Shown here: positions 9,820 through 20,816 of the stretch, in pieces
How positions within the stretch are numbered: position 1 is the first letter of the stretch
Layout of the letters: each line of letters begins with the position of its first letter
Origin: Symbiodinium natans
Lineage: Eukaryota > Sar > Dinophyceae > Suessiales > Symbiodiniaceae
Length of the DNA stretch: 64,000 bases
Assembly: GCA_905221605.1 (NCBI GenBank)
Contig: CAJNDS010001057.1
Coordinates: 104,501-168,500 of the forward strand
Direction of reading: 5' to 3'
Translations under genes and position numbers: made by a program
The notes under the pieces: generated by a model
Database searches by the model: none
Seen by the model: only the letters and a program-made list of their open reading frames with translations
What the model was told of the DNA's origin: nothing

Positions 9820-10552
9820 ATGTTGTCTGCTGATTAGTGTGGCCCCCCCCCCCCCCTCAACGAAAGGATCCCGCTCTTTAGTCGGGGGGGGGGGGGGGGG
9901 GGCAATTTTTTGGGGGGGGGGGGGGGGGGTCTGGTTTTATATGATTTTAAAAGGGATGAGTTTATATGAATTTAAAAGGTATCCATATGATCCATATGAT
10001 TTTAAAAGGGATGAGCTCGTATGAGTGTAAAAGGGATCCATATGATTCTAAACGAGGTGAGACTATATGAAATTAAGAGGGATCCATACGATTTTAAGAG
10101 GGATGAGTTTATATGAATTTAAAGGGGATCCATCTATCCCAACCAAGCCAGCCCGCAAAAAAAAATATAATTCCGGGGGAGCAAACTTTGTATATTATAC
10201 GGCATCCGGGAAGCTGCTGGACTACCCCCTTTGAAATTTGATTGCCCGGCCTCGGTACAAAAGAATTTTATAATGAAATCTTAGTTTTGGGTCTGGCCTG
10301 GAGGCTGAAGATTTCAGGGCCCGACAACCTCAGGCCTCAAGGTTTAGGAAACCTCAGCCCTTAGGCCTCTGGATCCAAACCCAACTAGCCCGCGATTTAT
10401 GGACGACAACACCATTCGACAGCCTCGCCGAAATTTTGCATCGCCCGATTTTTTTTCACAATTCCGGGGGTCCTCCTCAAATAGATCCCCCTGAATAATT
10501 TTTGGATTTTTTTCCACAATTCCGGGGGAGCACACTAATCAGGATACAACAT
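9820..10552. mobile_element. Non-autonomous TIR transposon, copy A, TA-flanked
   Basis: The left end reads ATGTTGTCTGCTGATTAG and the right end, reverse-complemented, ATGTTGTATCCTGATTAG; both continue into TGTG and a C-rich tract. A TA dinucleotide flanks each side (9,818-9,819 and 10,553-10,554), as in Tc1/mariner-type insertions. The interior has no coding frame. It holds C14 and long G runs (9,843-9,930), an AT-rich minisatellite (about 9,945-10,130; unit like GGGATGAGTTTATATG), and a segment shared with copy B at 37,618-38,469 (GGACTACCCCCTTT near 10,218). Its right end is 17 bp from a candidate exon, so it probably sits in an intron. Confidence 0.7.
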
Positions 10553-10571
10553 TACCGTACCGTGCCACGAG

Positions 10572-10729
10572 GCTGAGATTTGGCGTGAATTGGGGAGAAG
10601 AGACAAGGAGCAGAAAGAAAGCTTGGAGAAGGCCCTGTCTTCAACAACTCTGTGTCAGACTGGTGACTGGTGACTTGGTGTCACCTAGTGTGTCTTGCAA
10701 GTGAGGTGGTGAAGGAACTACGAACAGAA
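10572..10729 (+). CDS. Two coiled-coil exons just downstream of transposon copy A
   Basis: Exon 10,572-10,662 follows CCACGAG and reads AEIWRELGRRDKEQKESLEK, then ALSSTT, ending at GTGACT. A second frame at about 10,700-10,729 reads SEVVKELRTE before GTCATC. The acceptor of the first exon lies 17 bp beyond the TA that borders the transposon, so its branch-point region would lie inside the element. Confidence 0.45.
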
Positions 10730-10866
10730 GTCATCTCTTGTGAGCTTGGGCCTCTATCGGACGAAAGAGATACGAACAGGGCTTCCAAATGCATCCCTTC
10801 AGGACTCGAACATCGGATGTGGCACAAAGTGGGGTGCCCAATGCCTGAGTGAGCTACCTTGAGGCT

Positions 10867-10918
10867 TGACATGCCCTGACATGCCCTGACATGCCCTGAC
10901 TCATCCTGACTGTCTTAG
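10867..10918 (+). repeat. Decamer array next to a 3' splice site
   Basis: Three to four copies of the unit TGACATGCCC run into a TGTCTTAG acceptor-like sequence ending at 10,918. Confidence 0.7.
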
Positions 10919-11020
10919 GCTGCTCCGTCGTTGTCCAACGCCAGGATGCTGGACAGAGTGATCTCTTGCGCAGGCTCGGGAAAGAGAGCAACCCACACGA
11001 TCTGCCGCGGCAAAGTGCAG

Positions 11021-11445
11021 GTTGGAAGCGGAGGTCAGGCGCTTGGAAGACCGCCTCCAAGCCCAGGCCATGCCGAGGGCATCCTTCACGAAAATTGCTT
11101 AGGGTTATCACAGTTATCACAGCATAAACGACAAAGACCATCAACGACCCCCTGCAGGCGGATTCCGTGGTCCACACCATCCGCAGCGGGCCACAGAAGC
11201 AATAGCGTCGCTTGCAGACGGTTCAGCAGTTCAGCCTTCGAGTCATTGGCACTTGAACCACAGAAGTCTGCATCTGAGGTGGCGATGAGGCTTCGCATCA
11301 AACTGCAAGCTTGTGACAATTCTGACAATTCATGACAATTCTGAGAATTCTTCAGCCCCAGTGCCTTTCATCCATTGCCAGGGAGCTCGGATCCGGGCTC
11401 TCGAGGAGGAGGTCAAGGAGCTGGCCCGGCAGAGGCCGTGCTTCG
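11021..11445 (+). CDS. Coiled-coil exon fragments
   Basis: After AAAGTGCAG (ending at 11,020) a frame reads LEAEVRRLEDRLQAQAMP, a textbook heptad pattern. A second frame near 11,230-11,310 includes SLALEPQKSASEVAMRLRIK. A third, after TTGCCAG (ending at 11,381), reads GARIRALEEEVKELARQR. Donors are not clear. They continue the run of coiled-coil exons from 6.9 kb. Confidence 0.45.
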
Positions 11446-11499
11446 TGCCGCGGTTCCAAAAGCGTCTGCCAAGAGCCACATCAAGAGATTTTTTCAGAG

Positions 11500-12008
11500 C
11501 CACGCTAAGAGAGCCACGTTAAAGAGCTGCCAGAGAGCCGCAGGCAGCAGCTGGCAGAGCGCTGGGTGCCAAGCCTGCCTCAGCCGAGTCGCTGCGAGAA
11601 GCTGAGATTGCTAGGCCTGGACCAAGAGGAGAGGGACCGCAAGGCGCGAAGATGCGAAGATGCGCAAAGGCTCCATTTCTACCGGGTCCACAAAAGCACT
11701 GGAGGCGGAGGTCGAGGGGGCAGCTGGGGGCGCCGAGAAGCGGGCGGCGGTGCCTCGAAGCAAGTATCGAACACTTTGCGACCATCTCTTTGTTTCTTTC
11801 CCTTTCAACTCTGAGCTCTCAGCTCGCATTTCCCTCCAAATCAGTCTCCTTCTTGAGGGGGGGGGGAAGCATTTTGGAGAGTGGGATTTCGGAGCTGTAC
11901 AGTACGCTTTTTCTCACAGAGGCCGTGGAACTGGTAGCGAATGCTCGCTTCGAGCACGCGCGCTCAGAGCATGCGAAGTTGTGGCATATGGCTGTGCATC
12001 TATCGGAG
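11500..12008 (+). CDS. Exons ending in a well-bounded helical exon
   Basis: One frame from about 11,500 to 11,776 contains VKELPESRRQQLAERW and LGLDQEERDRKARRCEDAQ. An alternative frame near 11,698-11,770 reads ALEAEVEGAAGGAEKRAA, so which frame is used there is open. Exon 11,920-12,008 is better defined: it follows TTCTCACAG, reads EAVELVANARFEHARSEHAK and then LWHMAVHLSE, and ends at GTATGT. Confidence 0.5.
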
Positions 12009-12165
12009 GTATGTTGTGTGGTGTTTGCATGCGTTTGCACTAAACCCTTAAGCATCTTGAAGCTATCTTTCATGATCTGCAAAGGATCTCGTCTAAGACA
12101 GCTGTGTGCTTTTGCTTTGACTTTCTCCACTCATTCCCACAGGCAAGATGCATATGCATGGTATT

Positions 12166-12521
12166 AGAGAGTCTGGCTGTCAGTTTCCCTGGATAGAGCA
12201 GAACTGTTCTACATCCTTCAGCACTTTGAATTCGGCACGAATCAGGCCGACTTAGATGAGTCAAACCATCGGTCCAATGCTTTGTCCCTTTGATCACGGC
12301 ATCAGTCTTGGAAAAGAATGTACCAAATGTGCAAACCAGAGGTGGCCTTTGGCTTGAACATGCTTGTAGACATACAACGAGCAATGAACTTCCAGAAGCG
12401 GGTCGACAGCTCTGGCGAGTTGAGTCGTGGACGATTACGTGATTGGCTAGCCCAGAGCACATACATACACAACTTCTTGCATGACTTGCCTCCACAGACA
12501 TTCCACTCCGGTTTGCCTTAG
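12166..12521 (+). pseudogene. Broken ORF, unknown protein
   Basis: One plus-strand frame is open from 12,166 to the stop at 12,521 except for a single TGA near 12,292. It reads like folded protein (SLDRAELFYILQHFEFGTN; then PEVAFGLNMLVDIQRAMNF and LRDWLAQSTYIHNFLHDL). The break could be a disabling mutation or an unrecognised intron. The minus strand is also open over much of this range (12,070-12,576). Family not recognised; a mobile-element ORF is possible. Confidence 0.35.
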
Positions 12522-12846
12522 TTTTCTTCAATCCAGCGGTAAGGTCGGTCAGGCGCGCCTTGGACGAGCTTGTCATCGAGTTCCAGGGCTATGCCCTGCT
12601 CCTAAAATTTTTAAATTTTGCTGAGACGGAGACCTCGGCTATGAGGGGAAAGTCCGTTGAAGTCCGTGGGAAAGTCCTCTAGGGTAGTTGGTAGGTGAAG
12701 ACGGAGAACGCGCGTTCAATGGATGTCGCCCGGCTGGAAGCTTTGGAAGCGCCGGCCCGCTTGTGGGAACTTTTGGGAGTTCTCAGATGCTCTCAGCTCG
12801 CGACTTCTTTCTCTTCTTCCTTTTCCGAATCCTTCTTCACTGCCAG

Positions 12847-13068
12847 GTCCGTGCGTTGGAGGCGCAAGGGCTCAGGGACGCCATTGGGTTCTGCTCAAGA
12901 GGCCCTGTGTTCACCTGCGTTCCAGGTCCGCGTGTGGCCTTGGCGAAACGGCGCCAAGGACCGAAGCCCCTCGCCGACCCACGCGATTCCGCAGCTTCCA
13001 CAGCTGGGGGCCTAGAGGGCCTAGAAACCGCTCTGAAAAGCCAAAAACATATCGAAGTCACCGTCTGA
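12847..13068 (+). CDS. Possible exon, VRALEAQGLRD... frame
   Basis: After an ACTGCCAG acceptor the frame reads VRALEAQGLRDAIGF and continues open to a stop at 13,068. The first residues resemble the coiled-coil exons upstream, the rest is Arg, Pro and Gly rich. A second frame is also open here, so assignment is uncertain. Confidence 0.3.
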   Translation, partial: VRALEAQGLRDAIGFCSRGPVFTCVPGPRVALAKRRQGPKPLADPRDSAASTAGGLEGLETALKSQKHIEVTV

Positions 13069-13069
13069 G

Positions 13070-13440
13070 CCTTTGAGAAGTTTCAGGTCCAAATACCCAG
13101 AGGCGTGGTGTTAACGGGCCTAACCGTCTCGCAAAATGTGCAAGGTGGACATACAAGCAGACATAGACGGCGTAGGCTCATCCTTGCCTAGCAGGAGCCG
13201 GACTGGCGGGAGTGGATCAAGAAAAGACCGGATCCTCCAGCCGGGTTTTGACAGGGCATAAATACAGCCAATGTCACATTGGCATGTCATGATGCAGGCA
13301 TGACATGTACTGATAGTGTGCCAGGCGACAGCCCGAGGGCGGAAGGCCAGAGCTCAATGTTCTCGCACTTATCGTGATTCGTATCATATTTCGTATCGTA
13401 TTTCGTCTCTGATTCTACTCTCTTCAAGCAGGAAAGCATG
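13070..13440. other. No supported feature
   Basis: Unremarkable sequence without convincing frames or repeats. Confidence 0.3.
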
Positions 13441-13505
13441 AATGGGTTCAGAGCTTAGTTGCGGGCGCTGTTTTGGATTTCCAGTACTCCTTGCCTTGAC
13501 AACTT

Positions 13506-13688
13506 CAAGTCCTCCATATGCACGAACTCAGGCTGGAGGGCTCGCCAGTTGGTCCCGCGATCACCGCCATCCGCTCAAGGTCCTCGGCTTGGAACCTCCG
13601 CCTTATATTCAGGATCATTCAGGGCATTGCAGAGCAGTTTTTAGAATATTCAGAGCGCTGCAAGGCCGTTCAACGACCGTTCGGATCG
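13506..13688 (+). CDS. Possible exon, 50-60 codons
   Basis: A frame containing MHELRLEGSPVGPAI and IIQGIAEQFLEYSERCKAVQ, ending at a GTATGC donor-like site near 13,689; the frame itself stays open to 13,883. The helical second half reads as protein. No domain recognised. Confidence 0.35.
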
Positions 13689-14570
13689 GTATGCATGAAT
13701 CTGTGCTTTGAAACACACTCCGTTGGACATGGACGATTCTGGTTTCACATGATTCCTCGCCTACGGCCACACGAGTTCATGCTGTTAAACAGCAGTTTCT
13801 GGCCAATCTCTGCCGCAGCATACGACTGTTCCATTTTCCTTCTTGCTGGCTTCATTAAAGCGTCTTTGCTGGAATGGTCCTGAGGACTGGGCAGATTCCA
13901 ATTTGCGAGGCTTGTGTGAGAAGACCTCAGCCACGAGCCCGCGCAGCAGTTCTGCTGACTTGACTAGATCTTAGCATGGGGCGGATGAATAAAGAAGTGG
14001 GAGATTTCGTTCATCCCTTGCTGGGAACCAGTCTTGGGTCGAAGATGCCTAAATTTGGCAGATGCCCTCTGACATCCCCTGACTTGGCACAAGCACAGCA
14101 GGGCAGACCAAAACAAGCGCACAGCGAGTCAAAAGCGAGCTGTCGAGGCATGGCTGGGTGAGACAAGCTACGCTCCTTCAGCAATGCCGGGATATCGGAC
14201 GTTGTGCAAGTGGGTGGTAGCACGACTGAATCTGAGCAAGAGATCTACGTAGCACGACTTCAGTTTTATGGCATCTTCATGGGATCACTGCCATGTCGCT
14301 GTCGAATCACCGGCTTGACTCGCTTGAACTGCCATGGCCTCGTTCAAACCAAGACCGCAGAGACGTAGATGGTGCGATTTTCACAGGTCAGTCTACTCCC
14401 ATCTGCTGGAAATCTGCAGGGAAACCTGTCCAAAGGTAAGATGGACTCCTTAATGCAACCTAAACCTCATCATTCAACTGTTATCACAGATGAAGATTTT
14501 CTGCGTTCGAAAGGCTTAGATGCCAAGCAGTGTTTCATGTTAGTTCGCGCTTTCCCGTCTGCATTCCCTT

Positions 14571-15121
14571 CTACTGGAAAACTCTGGAGAAACCCCTTAA
14601 CCGTCGAAGGTAAACGAGTACTGTTTTTGAAGTTTGAAACTCCACAGGCGCAGCGCAGTCTAGGGTGCGTTGCACCGCCACATTGACCTCGTTAAGAGGG
14701 CCGCCCTGGAATTGAATATTCTCGACCTGTAATGAGCCCTCCACGGCATGGGAAGCAGCATGCAGGTGAAACGAAAACAGGGGGCTTGTCAGCATTGAAC
14801 CTTGTTGAATGCCAGAGGGCCCATCTAGCAAGGACCTCAGCATTTGGGGGTTTGAAGCTGGCCACTCGCTAAAAATGAGCTGCCATCCCTGAGTGGACAA
14901 GGAATGGATGAGCGGAAGAACATGGAAGAAAGCCGCGTTCACATGCTACCTCTGCAATGTGAGGATTGAGGTGTTTCCCCTACACGCTTCGATGTCCACT
15001 TTGTCAGTTTCGGCAAAGCCAGGTCGACCGACCAGGCTAGGTTCCATATTCTTTTACCACCATTATCGCTGTCACCACGATTCGTCATGGAGATGAGGCC
15101 AGATGTTGCTTTGCCACACAC
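14571..15121 (-). pseudogene. Reverse-transcriptase fragment of a retroelement
   Basis: On the minus strand the 124-codon frame 14,571-14,942 contains GIQQGSMLTSPLFSF, which resembles the RT motif G(V/I)xQGxxLSPxLF with one extra residue. The upstream minus-strand frame 14,939-15,121 contains SVDLALPKLTKW, which may be a worn remnant of an earlier RT block, but that is weak. A stop and frame change separate the two. No catalytic YxDD box was found. This is a short, dead fragment; element type cannot be fixed. Confidence 0.4.
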
Positions 15122-15234
15122 CTCCTTGCTCTCCGGATGATGTCATCCCGGCCTGGGGCAGGACTTGATGAATAGATCAAGCATTCCTGGCCGAAACCCT
15201 CGAAAGCATCCCCCCTCCACTTCCTCTCCATCTT

Positions 15235-15471
15235 TTTGGATTCGTTGATTTTGAAGAAAAAACTTGTATTTCCTCAGTATTTCAATCGTAAATTCGAAAA
15301 CCTATTTTTCTTCTATCTCCGAAAAGGAAGACCGTGAAGCTTAAGGAGTGGAGGTTAAAAGGGGTTTAGAGACAAAGGAAGGAAAACAGGTTTTCGAATC
15401 ATTATAGAAGAAGCAAAGGTCTTTTGCTATTGACACACTGGTTTTCCTCGTCAAATTCAACGAATCCCAAG
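15235..15471. mobile_element. Candidate hairpin/MITE-like element
   Basis: The left end reads TTGGATTCGTTGATTTTGA and the right end, reverse-complemented, TTGGGATTCGTTGAATTTGA. An inner inverted pair also matches (ATTCGAAAACCTATTTTTCT near 15,292 against the reverse complement of sequence near 15,385-15,405). The element is about 236 bp, AT-rich and non-coding. Confidence 0.45.
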
Positions 15472-15853
15472 GGATCGGGGGGCAGGACTGTTTAATTTCA
15501 AAAGTCAAGGGAGCAAGCGTTGGTGCCTGAAATTGAGCTTCGTGGAGATGAGAGTGTAGTCAAAATGCGGGCGATGACCACTGGGCATTTTCCATGGTCG
15601 AAACATGGATTCAGACAATTCTTGGCATGCCCGTGACAACATGAAAATTGTTGCGGGGGAGGAGGGGGGGTTTCGGGGTTCGCAGACATGCCAGTTGCCA
15701 TTTCTGACGTTGCTGGAGCCCTCACGAATCCCTCGCGAAGGCATCAGAAGACCCGATCTGACATTTTTCGCACTGGACACGACATCTTTGAACATTTTTG
15801 AACGTTTCATCCTGGATAGCTCAAGGCACAGGCCTTGGTTCGGGAGAGTGGGG

Positions 15854-15897
15854 CATGACGTCGCACGACGTCGCATGACGTCGCATGACGTCGCATG
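15854..15897. repeat. Decamer array, unit GCATGACGTC
   Basis: About four copies of a ten-base unit containing the palindromic core GACGTC. Confidence 0.7.
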
Positions 15898-15941
15898 GCT
15901 GATCCACAGAACTGTGGTGACGTGGCCTGGAAAGTTCAGAC

Positions 15942-16127
15942 TTGCGCTCGTGCTTCAAAAACTTGGATGCATTCATCCGAGAGGGGTACAGGGACAATGG
16001 CAATGTGGCGAACTCGCGTGGCGCTGTGGTTGCCGGTACATGTGTGCACTGCAGCAACGAAGTAATTTTAGCGACCCGCCTCGGCCTGGGCCCCAATCCG
16101 GAGTGCGAGTGTGAAGCCCTGTTGTAG
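15942..16127 (+). CDS. Small Cys-containing ORF
   Basis: A plus-strand frame reads FKNLDAFIREGYRDNGNVAN and ends with a CVHCSNE segment and a Cys/Glu tail before a stop. About 300 bp downstream (near 16,320) the nucleotide stretch encoding ANSRGAVV recurs in diverged form (VNSGGAAVVDVC), so both may be fragments of one repeated or mobile sequence. Opposite-strand frames are also open. Confidence 0.3.
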   Translation: MRSCFKNLDAFIREGYRDNGNVANSRGAVVAGTCVHCSNEVILATRLGLGPNPECECEALL

Positions 16128-16449
16128 CAGGCAGGCTCATGTATAGACCAGGCACCCCAAATGTGGGAGTGGTAAAAAAAGATAAGCAAGCCGGCCGGGA
16201 AATGCCGAGGTAAAGGGAGGGTGGATTTATGCGACCCAGACACCAACAGTCTGAGGCCTCAGCAGACAAGAAAGTTCCCACCCACCAAACCTAATGTGAG
16301 GACGGGTGAGCAGGGTGCGGTGTGAACTCGGGCGGCGCTGCGGTTGTTGATGTCTGTCCCGCCCGGACAGCTCGAATGCAATGTTTTGAGAAGAACTTCT
16401 TCTTCATGGCCCATTGCCCGAAAGGTGAGTTGCTGCTGCGACATCCGCA

Positions 16450-18030
16450 GAACATTTTCAAGGATACTCCTTTATCTGAATGATGAGAACTGACGCGATG
16501 TTGCTCTAGATTTTCAAGGAATGAGGAACTTCATGTCCAGTTTCAATAAAGACCCACCATTATGTCGGCTCAAGAGATTGGGCGCTTGTTTTGATCATTG
16601 CCTGCGGCTTACTATGGTCAGGAGTACCGAGTACACCCAAAGTAAGCCACTGTTTAGGCGCCCTTGATTTCGGACATGTTGACACCCAGGCTATTTCAAG
16701 AATGTCGGGGACAGGTCAGACGTTTTCTGATCAGCCTTGCTTCACCGGCGTGTCGCCGGATTGCAGAATGCAATTGTTGTGGGAAGCCGTACAGAAAGCA
16801 CATGCATCGCTCCGTCTGGTGGTCATGAGGCTGGCTTCGGCTCTGACTGCAGCAGCGCAATTGCTTGCGTCCGTGCGCCGCACTGTGAAGAAGAACTCCA
16901 TCCCAGCCAGCCAGGCAATTTTCCGCTTTTCTCGGCTCTATTTTATGCCTTTTGTGCTTATTTATGCTTGGAGACGAATTGCTAGAACGTGATTAATCAC
17001 TCGCCACCGAACTCACGGCTAAGTTGATGCAAAGTGTAAAGCGGATGTTTCCTTGCATCAGGAGACTTCTCGGCCGCATCTCCGGGACACTATTGCGAGT
17101 TGCATGTATAATGCACTTTTCTGAGAGTAGCAGCAGCGGCAGCTTCATGTGCTAGTAGTGCTGGCGGCAACAGTTCTTGACTTGGCATTCGCAGTTGCAT
17201 CGCAGGACGTTAAAGACACGCTTGTAGGCGAAGCTTGCTGTTCGGGTCCCCGATTTGGGATCGATGGAAACTGCAAGCTGAGGTCCGCATCTGATTTGAT
17301 GTTCAATGATTTTAACATGTTCTTCGACAGCCCAATCAAATCATTCAACACATGAAAGCTGCCTGATTAGGTTGCGGGGCGACATGTTGTTTGTGCAGCC
17401 TATCGAGCCTATTGAGTCGGCCACAAGTTCTGGCTCAATGGCAGCTCATGTCGATGAGGCCTGCAAGCCTGTCTGCACGCGCTGTAAGCTTTGTAGTTTT
17501 TGTGCGGAATCGAGTTGAATAGGATTTGCTTTCGAAGGAGTGCGTGCAACTAACCGGAGCTGAGATAGACTGCCGCTTTCTCAGCTTGTGACAGGTGATT
17601 GCAGGGGCATTCTGCAAGATCACGCTGTGAGTGACAATAAGTAAGTGTCTGGCTGGTGTGATGAGGGGTGTAACCGGAATGTTCTTAGCATGTGATGATT
17701 CTTAAGAGGCATGCTTCGGCTGTGGCAAGCGCTGGTATGTGGACCCCACCTGTGTGTTGTTGTCTGAGGTCAAGGTACGGTCGTGACTGTGAGCAGGACG
17801 GACGCATGAAGTGGAGGATCAAGCCAAGTTCGTGCAGATGTCGCGCAGTATCTTGAGTTTGATCAGGAACTCCCGGACTATGCTCACTATTGTCTTGGAG
17901 AACGAGCGAGTAGCAGGCGTCGTTTGCTAAATGTTTTCTTGCGTAGTTGCAGGATTTTGCAGGAAAGACTAAGACGGGCAAGTGACAGACTGTGACAGTT
18001 GAAAAATGTTGAAAACGTATAGGTCTCTGG
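16450..18030. other. No well-supported gene
   Basis: Frames of 60-130 codons occur at 16,591-16,992 and 17,145-17,355 on either strand, but none has matching splice signals, repeats or motifs. Confidence 0.3.
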
Positions 18031-18039
18031 GCAACGAAG

Positions 18040-19026
18040 ATGGCTGTGGCCTGCGGGCACACCGAGAGCATTGCCAAGCTCTTCAGTATTCAGCGCCGGC
18101 GCATCCAGACGCTGGAGCGTAGTTCCATCGAGGCGCAGATGAACAATGAGGAGGTGGAGCGATGTCTCAACTTTCTCTCTCGTGAGTACGTGGAGATGCG
18201 CTACCAGGTTCGCAAAGGCCCCAAGAAAGATCGTGAGGACACGAAGACTCTCCAAAAGGAAAAGGCCAGGGAGAAGGACAAAGAAAATGAGGGCGAGGAG
18301 CTCAATGAGAAGGAGTGTGAAAAGGAGATGCCAAAGCCAGATCAGAATAACACGAACGAGGAGAAGGATAAAGACACTGATGAAGAGCCTCTACTAATCG
18401 AAGATGTAGAGGAAGGCGAACTTAAGCATCACTCAGAGCCGGAGAAGGAACCATCGCTGTCGGCCCGGCAGACCCATGCAACTGCGGACAGGGCATCAGA
18501 GTGCCATCAGACTCAAACAGAGGTTATTCACGAGGACAGGGAATCTCTTTCGAAATTTGTTCCAGAGCGGATGCCTCGTCACAGCGCACCTGGCGGAAAT
18601 GGCCAAGGACACGGCCAGTCCTATCAGACACAGGCTTCAGCCAATTATGCACTCCATCCCCCTTGTCTCCTGGGTGCAGCCAACGCAGCCCACGCAGCCC
18701 ACGCAGCCAGCCCTAAGGGTGTGAGCAGTGTGAGCGGCGTGAGCGGTGTGAGCCCGAAGATGGGCAACGGGGCCACCAGACACCGAGGAACCCCAACCAG
18801 CGAGCATCCGCCGCGGGCACCGCACTTAAGGCGACCGCACGAGCAGACAGGGCCGACAGGGCCGACAGGGCCGACGGTGAGCCCCAAAGAGCGTTCACCA
18901 TACACGCATGTTGCACATGGTGGAGAGGGTTTTGACCGGCGTGGGCACAAGCTGGCAATGGCTCATCAGAGAGTTCTCAATCGCTGCTCAGCTGGGAAAA
19001 AGTACTTTTCATTTGCTTTTCAGTGA
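18040..19026 (+). CDS. 328-codon ORF, charged and low-complexity, unknown function
   Basis: Residues about 12-55 form a helical segment (IQRRRIQTLERSSIEAQ; VERCLNFLSREYVEMRY). Residues about 60-140 are extremely rich in Lys and Glu with several EK and KE runs. The rest is Ser, Gly, Pro and His rich and includes nonamer-encoded repeats (AANAAHAAHAAS and TGPTGPTGPT). The first half looks coding and disordered, possibly nuclear. The repetitive second half could be an intron read through, since the C-terminal repeats are minisatellites that happen to be in frame. The real start may lie in an upstream exon. Confidence 0.45.
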   Translation: MAVACGHTESIAKLFSIQRRRIQTLERSSIEAQMNNEEVERCLNFLSREYVEMRYQVRKGPKKDREDTKTLQKEKAREKDKENEGEELNEKECEKEMPKPDQNNTNEEKDKDTDEEPLLIEDVEEGELKHHSEPEKEPSLSARQTHATADRASECHQTQTEVIHEDRESLSKFVPERMPRHSAPGGNGQGHGQSYQTQASANYALHPPCLLGAANAAHAAHAASPKGVSSVSGVSGVSPKMGNGATRHRGTPTSEHPPRAPHLRRPHEQTGPTGPTGPTVSPKERSPYTHVAHGGEGFDRRGHKLAMAHQRVLNRCSAGKKYFSFAFQ

Positions 19027-19029
19027 CTC

Positions 19030-19716
19030 TTTTCATTGTTTCTACTCTACGACTGGCCAAAGCCCAGGCCCTGGCCAACAGCGAAAGAACATGCGCAGCC
19101 CGGTGATGAAGCCTGGATGGATTTCAAGAGACACGGGTTTACTTTCAATAGGGGTCCAGCCCAGCTACAGTCGTTTAAGCACACTCTTGTTTGAGTTCGT
19201 TAACTCGTTAAACCTGTGTAGCCCTGCCTTTGCAGTTTAAGGCCTGGTGCCTCATCCAGCTCAACGACCCGTAAAGAGCTTCCGGGTTTCAGCAATTGAA
19301 GCTCGGGATGCAAGGCGATTTCTTTGCTGCCTGCGAATGTCCAAAAACTTCCAGCTGAGTCAGTCTCTGCGTAGTATAGCACGCATGGCCCTCACGACAG
19401 GCAGCACTTGACTGACACTATATCTGGAAGACAATCTGACGAGGATCCATCGGCAAGGGCGCATCATCCAGCCTGGAGCATTGCAGCCAAGCGTGTTGGC
19501 ATGTGCAGCTTACACGAGGACAACAGATCCTTCAGTTCGCTGAATTCGTACAGACATGGTGCTTATGTCAGCATTTGCTGGAAGGAGGGATGTCATTGTA
19601 GGATGTTCATGTTGTGTCGTTGAGTCAGTGAGCACCATTTTTCCAAAGCCGAAATGTAGGGAATTCAAGATCCGACTGCACTTCGCCTGTACAACAAATC
19701 TGCTGCCAAACCGGTC
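19030..19716. other. No supported feature
   Basis: Several short frames on both strands, none convincing. Confidence 0.3.
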
Positions 19717-20203
<487 letters not shown>

Positions 20204-20227
20204 CAAGCGGCTTCTTGGATCTAGCAC

Positions 20228-20325
20228 GAGGACTTCGGTTTTGAGCTTGGACATCTTTTCTGTCAGCAGGGGGCCTGAGGACTTCGTTTTGAGCCTGGAC
20301 ATCCTTGTTCGACAGCAGGGGGCCG
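20228..20325. repeat. Two-copy tandem repeat of about 49 bp
   Basis: Each copy runs from GAGGACTTCG through TTTTGAGC, TGGACATC and CAGCAGGGGGCC. Confidence 0.7.
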
Positions 20326-20329
20326 CAGG

Positions 20330-20372
20330 CCTATTGTCGAAGCTGCGGCCAACGAAGACCTTCGACAATAGG
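20330..20372. other. Perfect 13-bp hairpin
   Basis: CCTATTGTCGAAG at 20,330-20,342 pairs exactly with CTTCGACAATAGG at 20,360-20,372, leaving a 17-nt loop. No T run follows, so a bacterial-type terminator is not implied. Confidence 0.7.
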
Positions 20373-20816
20373 TGTGGAAACGTGCCTGTTCATCCTGCTG
20401 GTGACGTCATATACCCTGAAGCTGCATCAACACACTGGGACAGTGTCTCTCTAGCAGAGCTGTAAAACGCATTGGCCACATCATGGGACGAGGTAAGGAC
20501 AGACAGTCCAGCACGTCTGGCACGCCACCCAACAATTTCTTGTTACAGCATCGGTTCGAGACGTGACTTTCCTTTGACGTACTAGGGCCTGAAGTGTGCA
20601 TGCGAGCATTTGGTACCAATCCAGCGATAGTAGGCTTTGCCCAGCACATCCAAGTTGTTAATGGCTCTAACTCCGGCGTACTTGTCTTTCTTTGCCATTG
20701 TGCTTGTCGACTGTTGCGACTTGGCTGCGCTGACACTGGACAGGCGTCTCGTCATATGCGCGGACAGACCACAACAACCGGAAGAGCAGCCGATCAAAAA
20801 GCGAGAGTGAACACTG

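Noticed and set aside
12228-12242. GAATTCGGCACGA looks like a cDNA-library adapter
   Set aside because: It lies inside a continuous protein-like frame and the following bases differ from the usual adapter, so chance identity is more likely than contamination.
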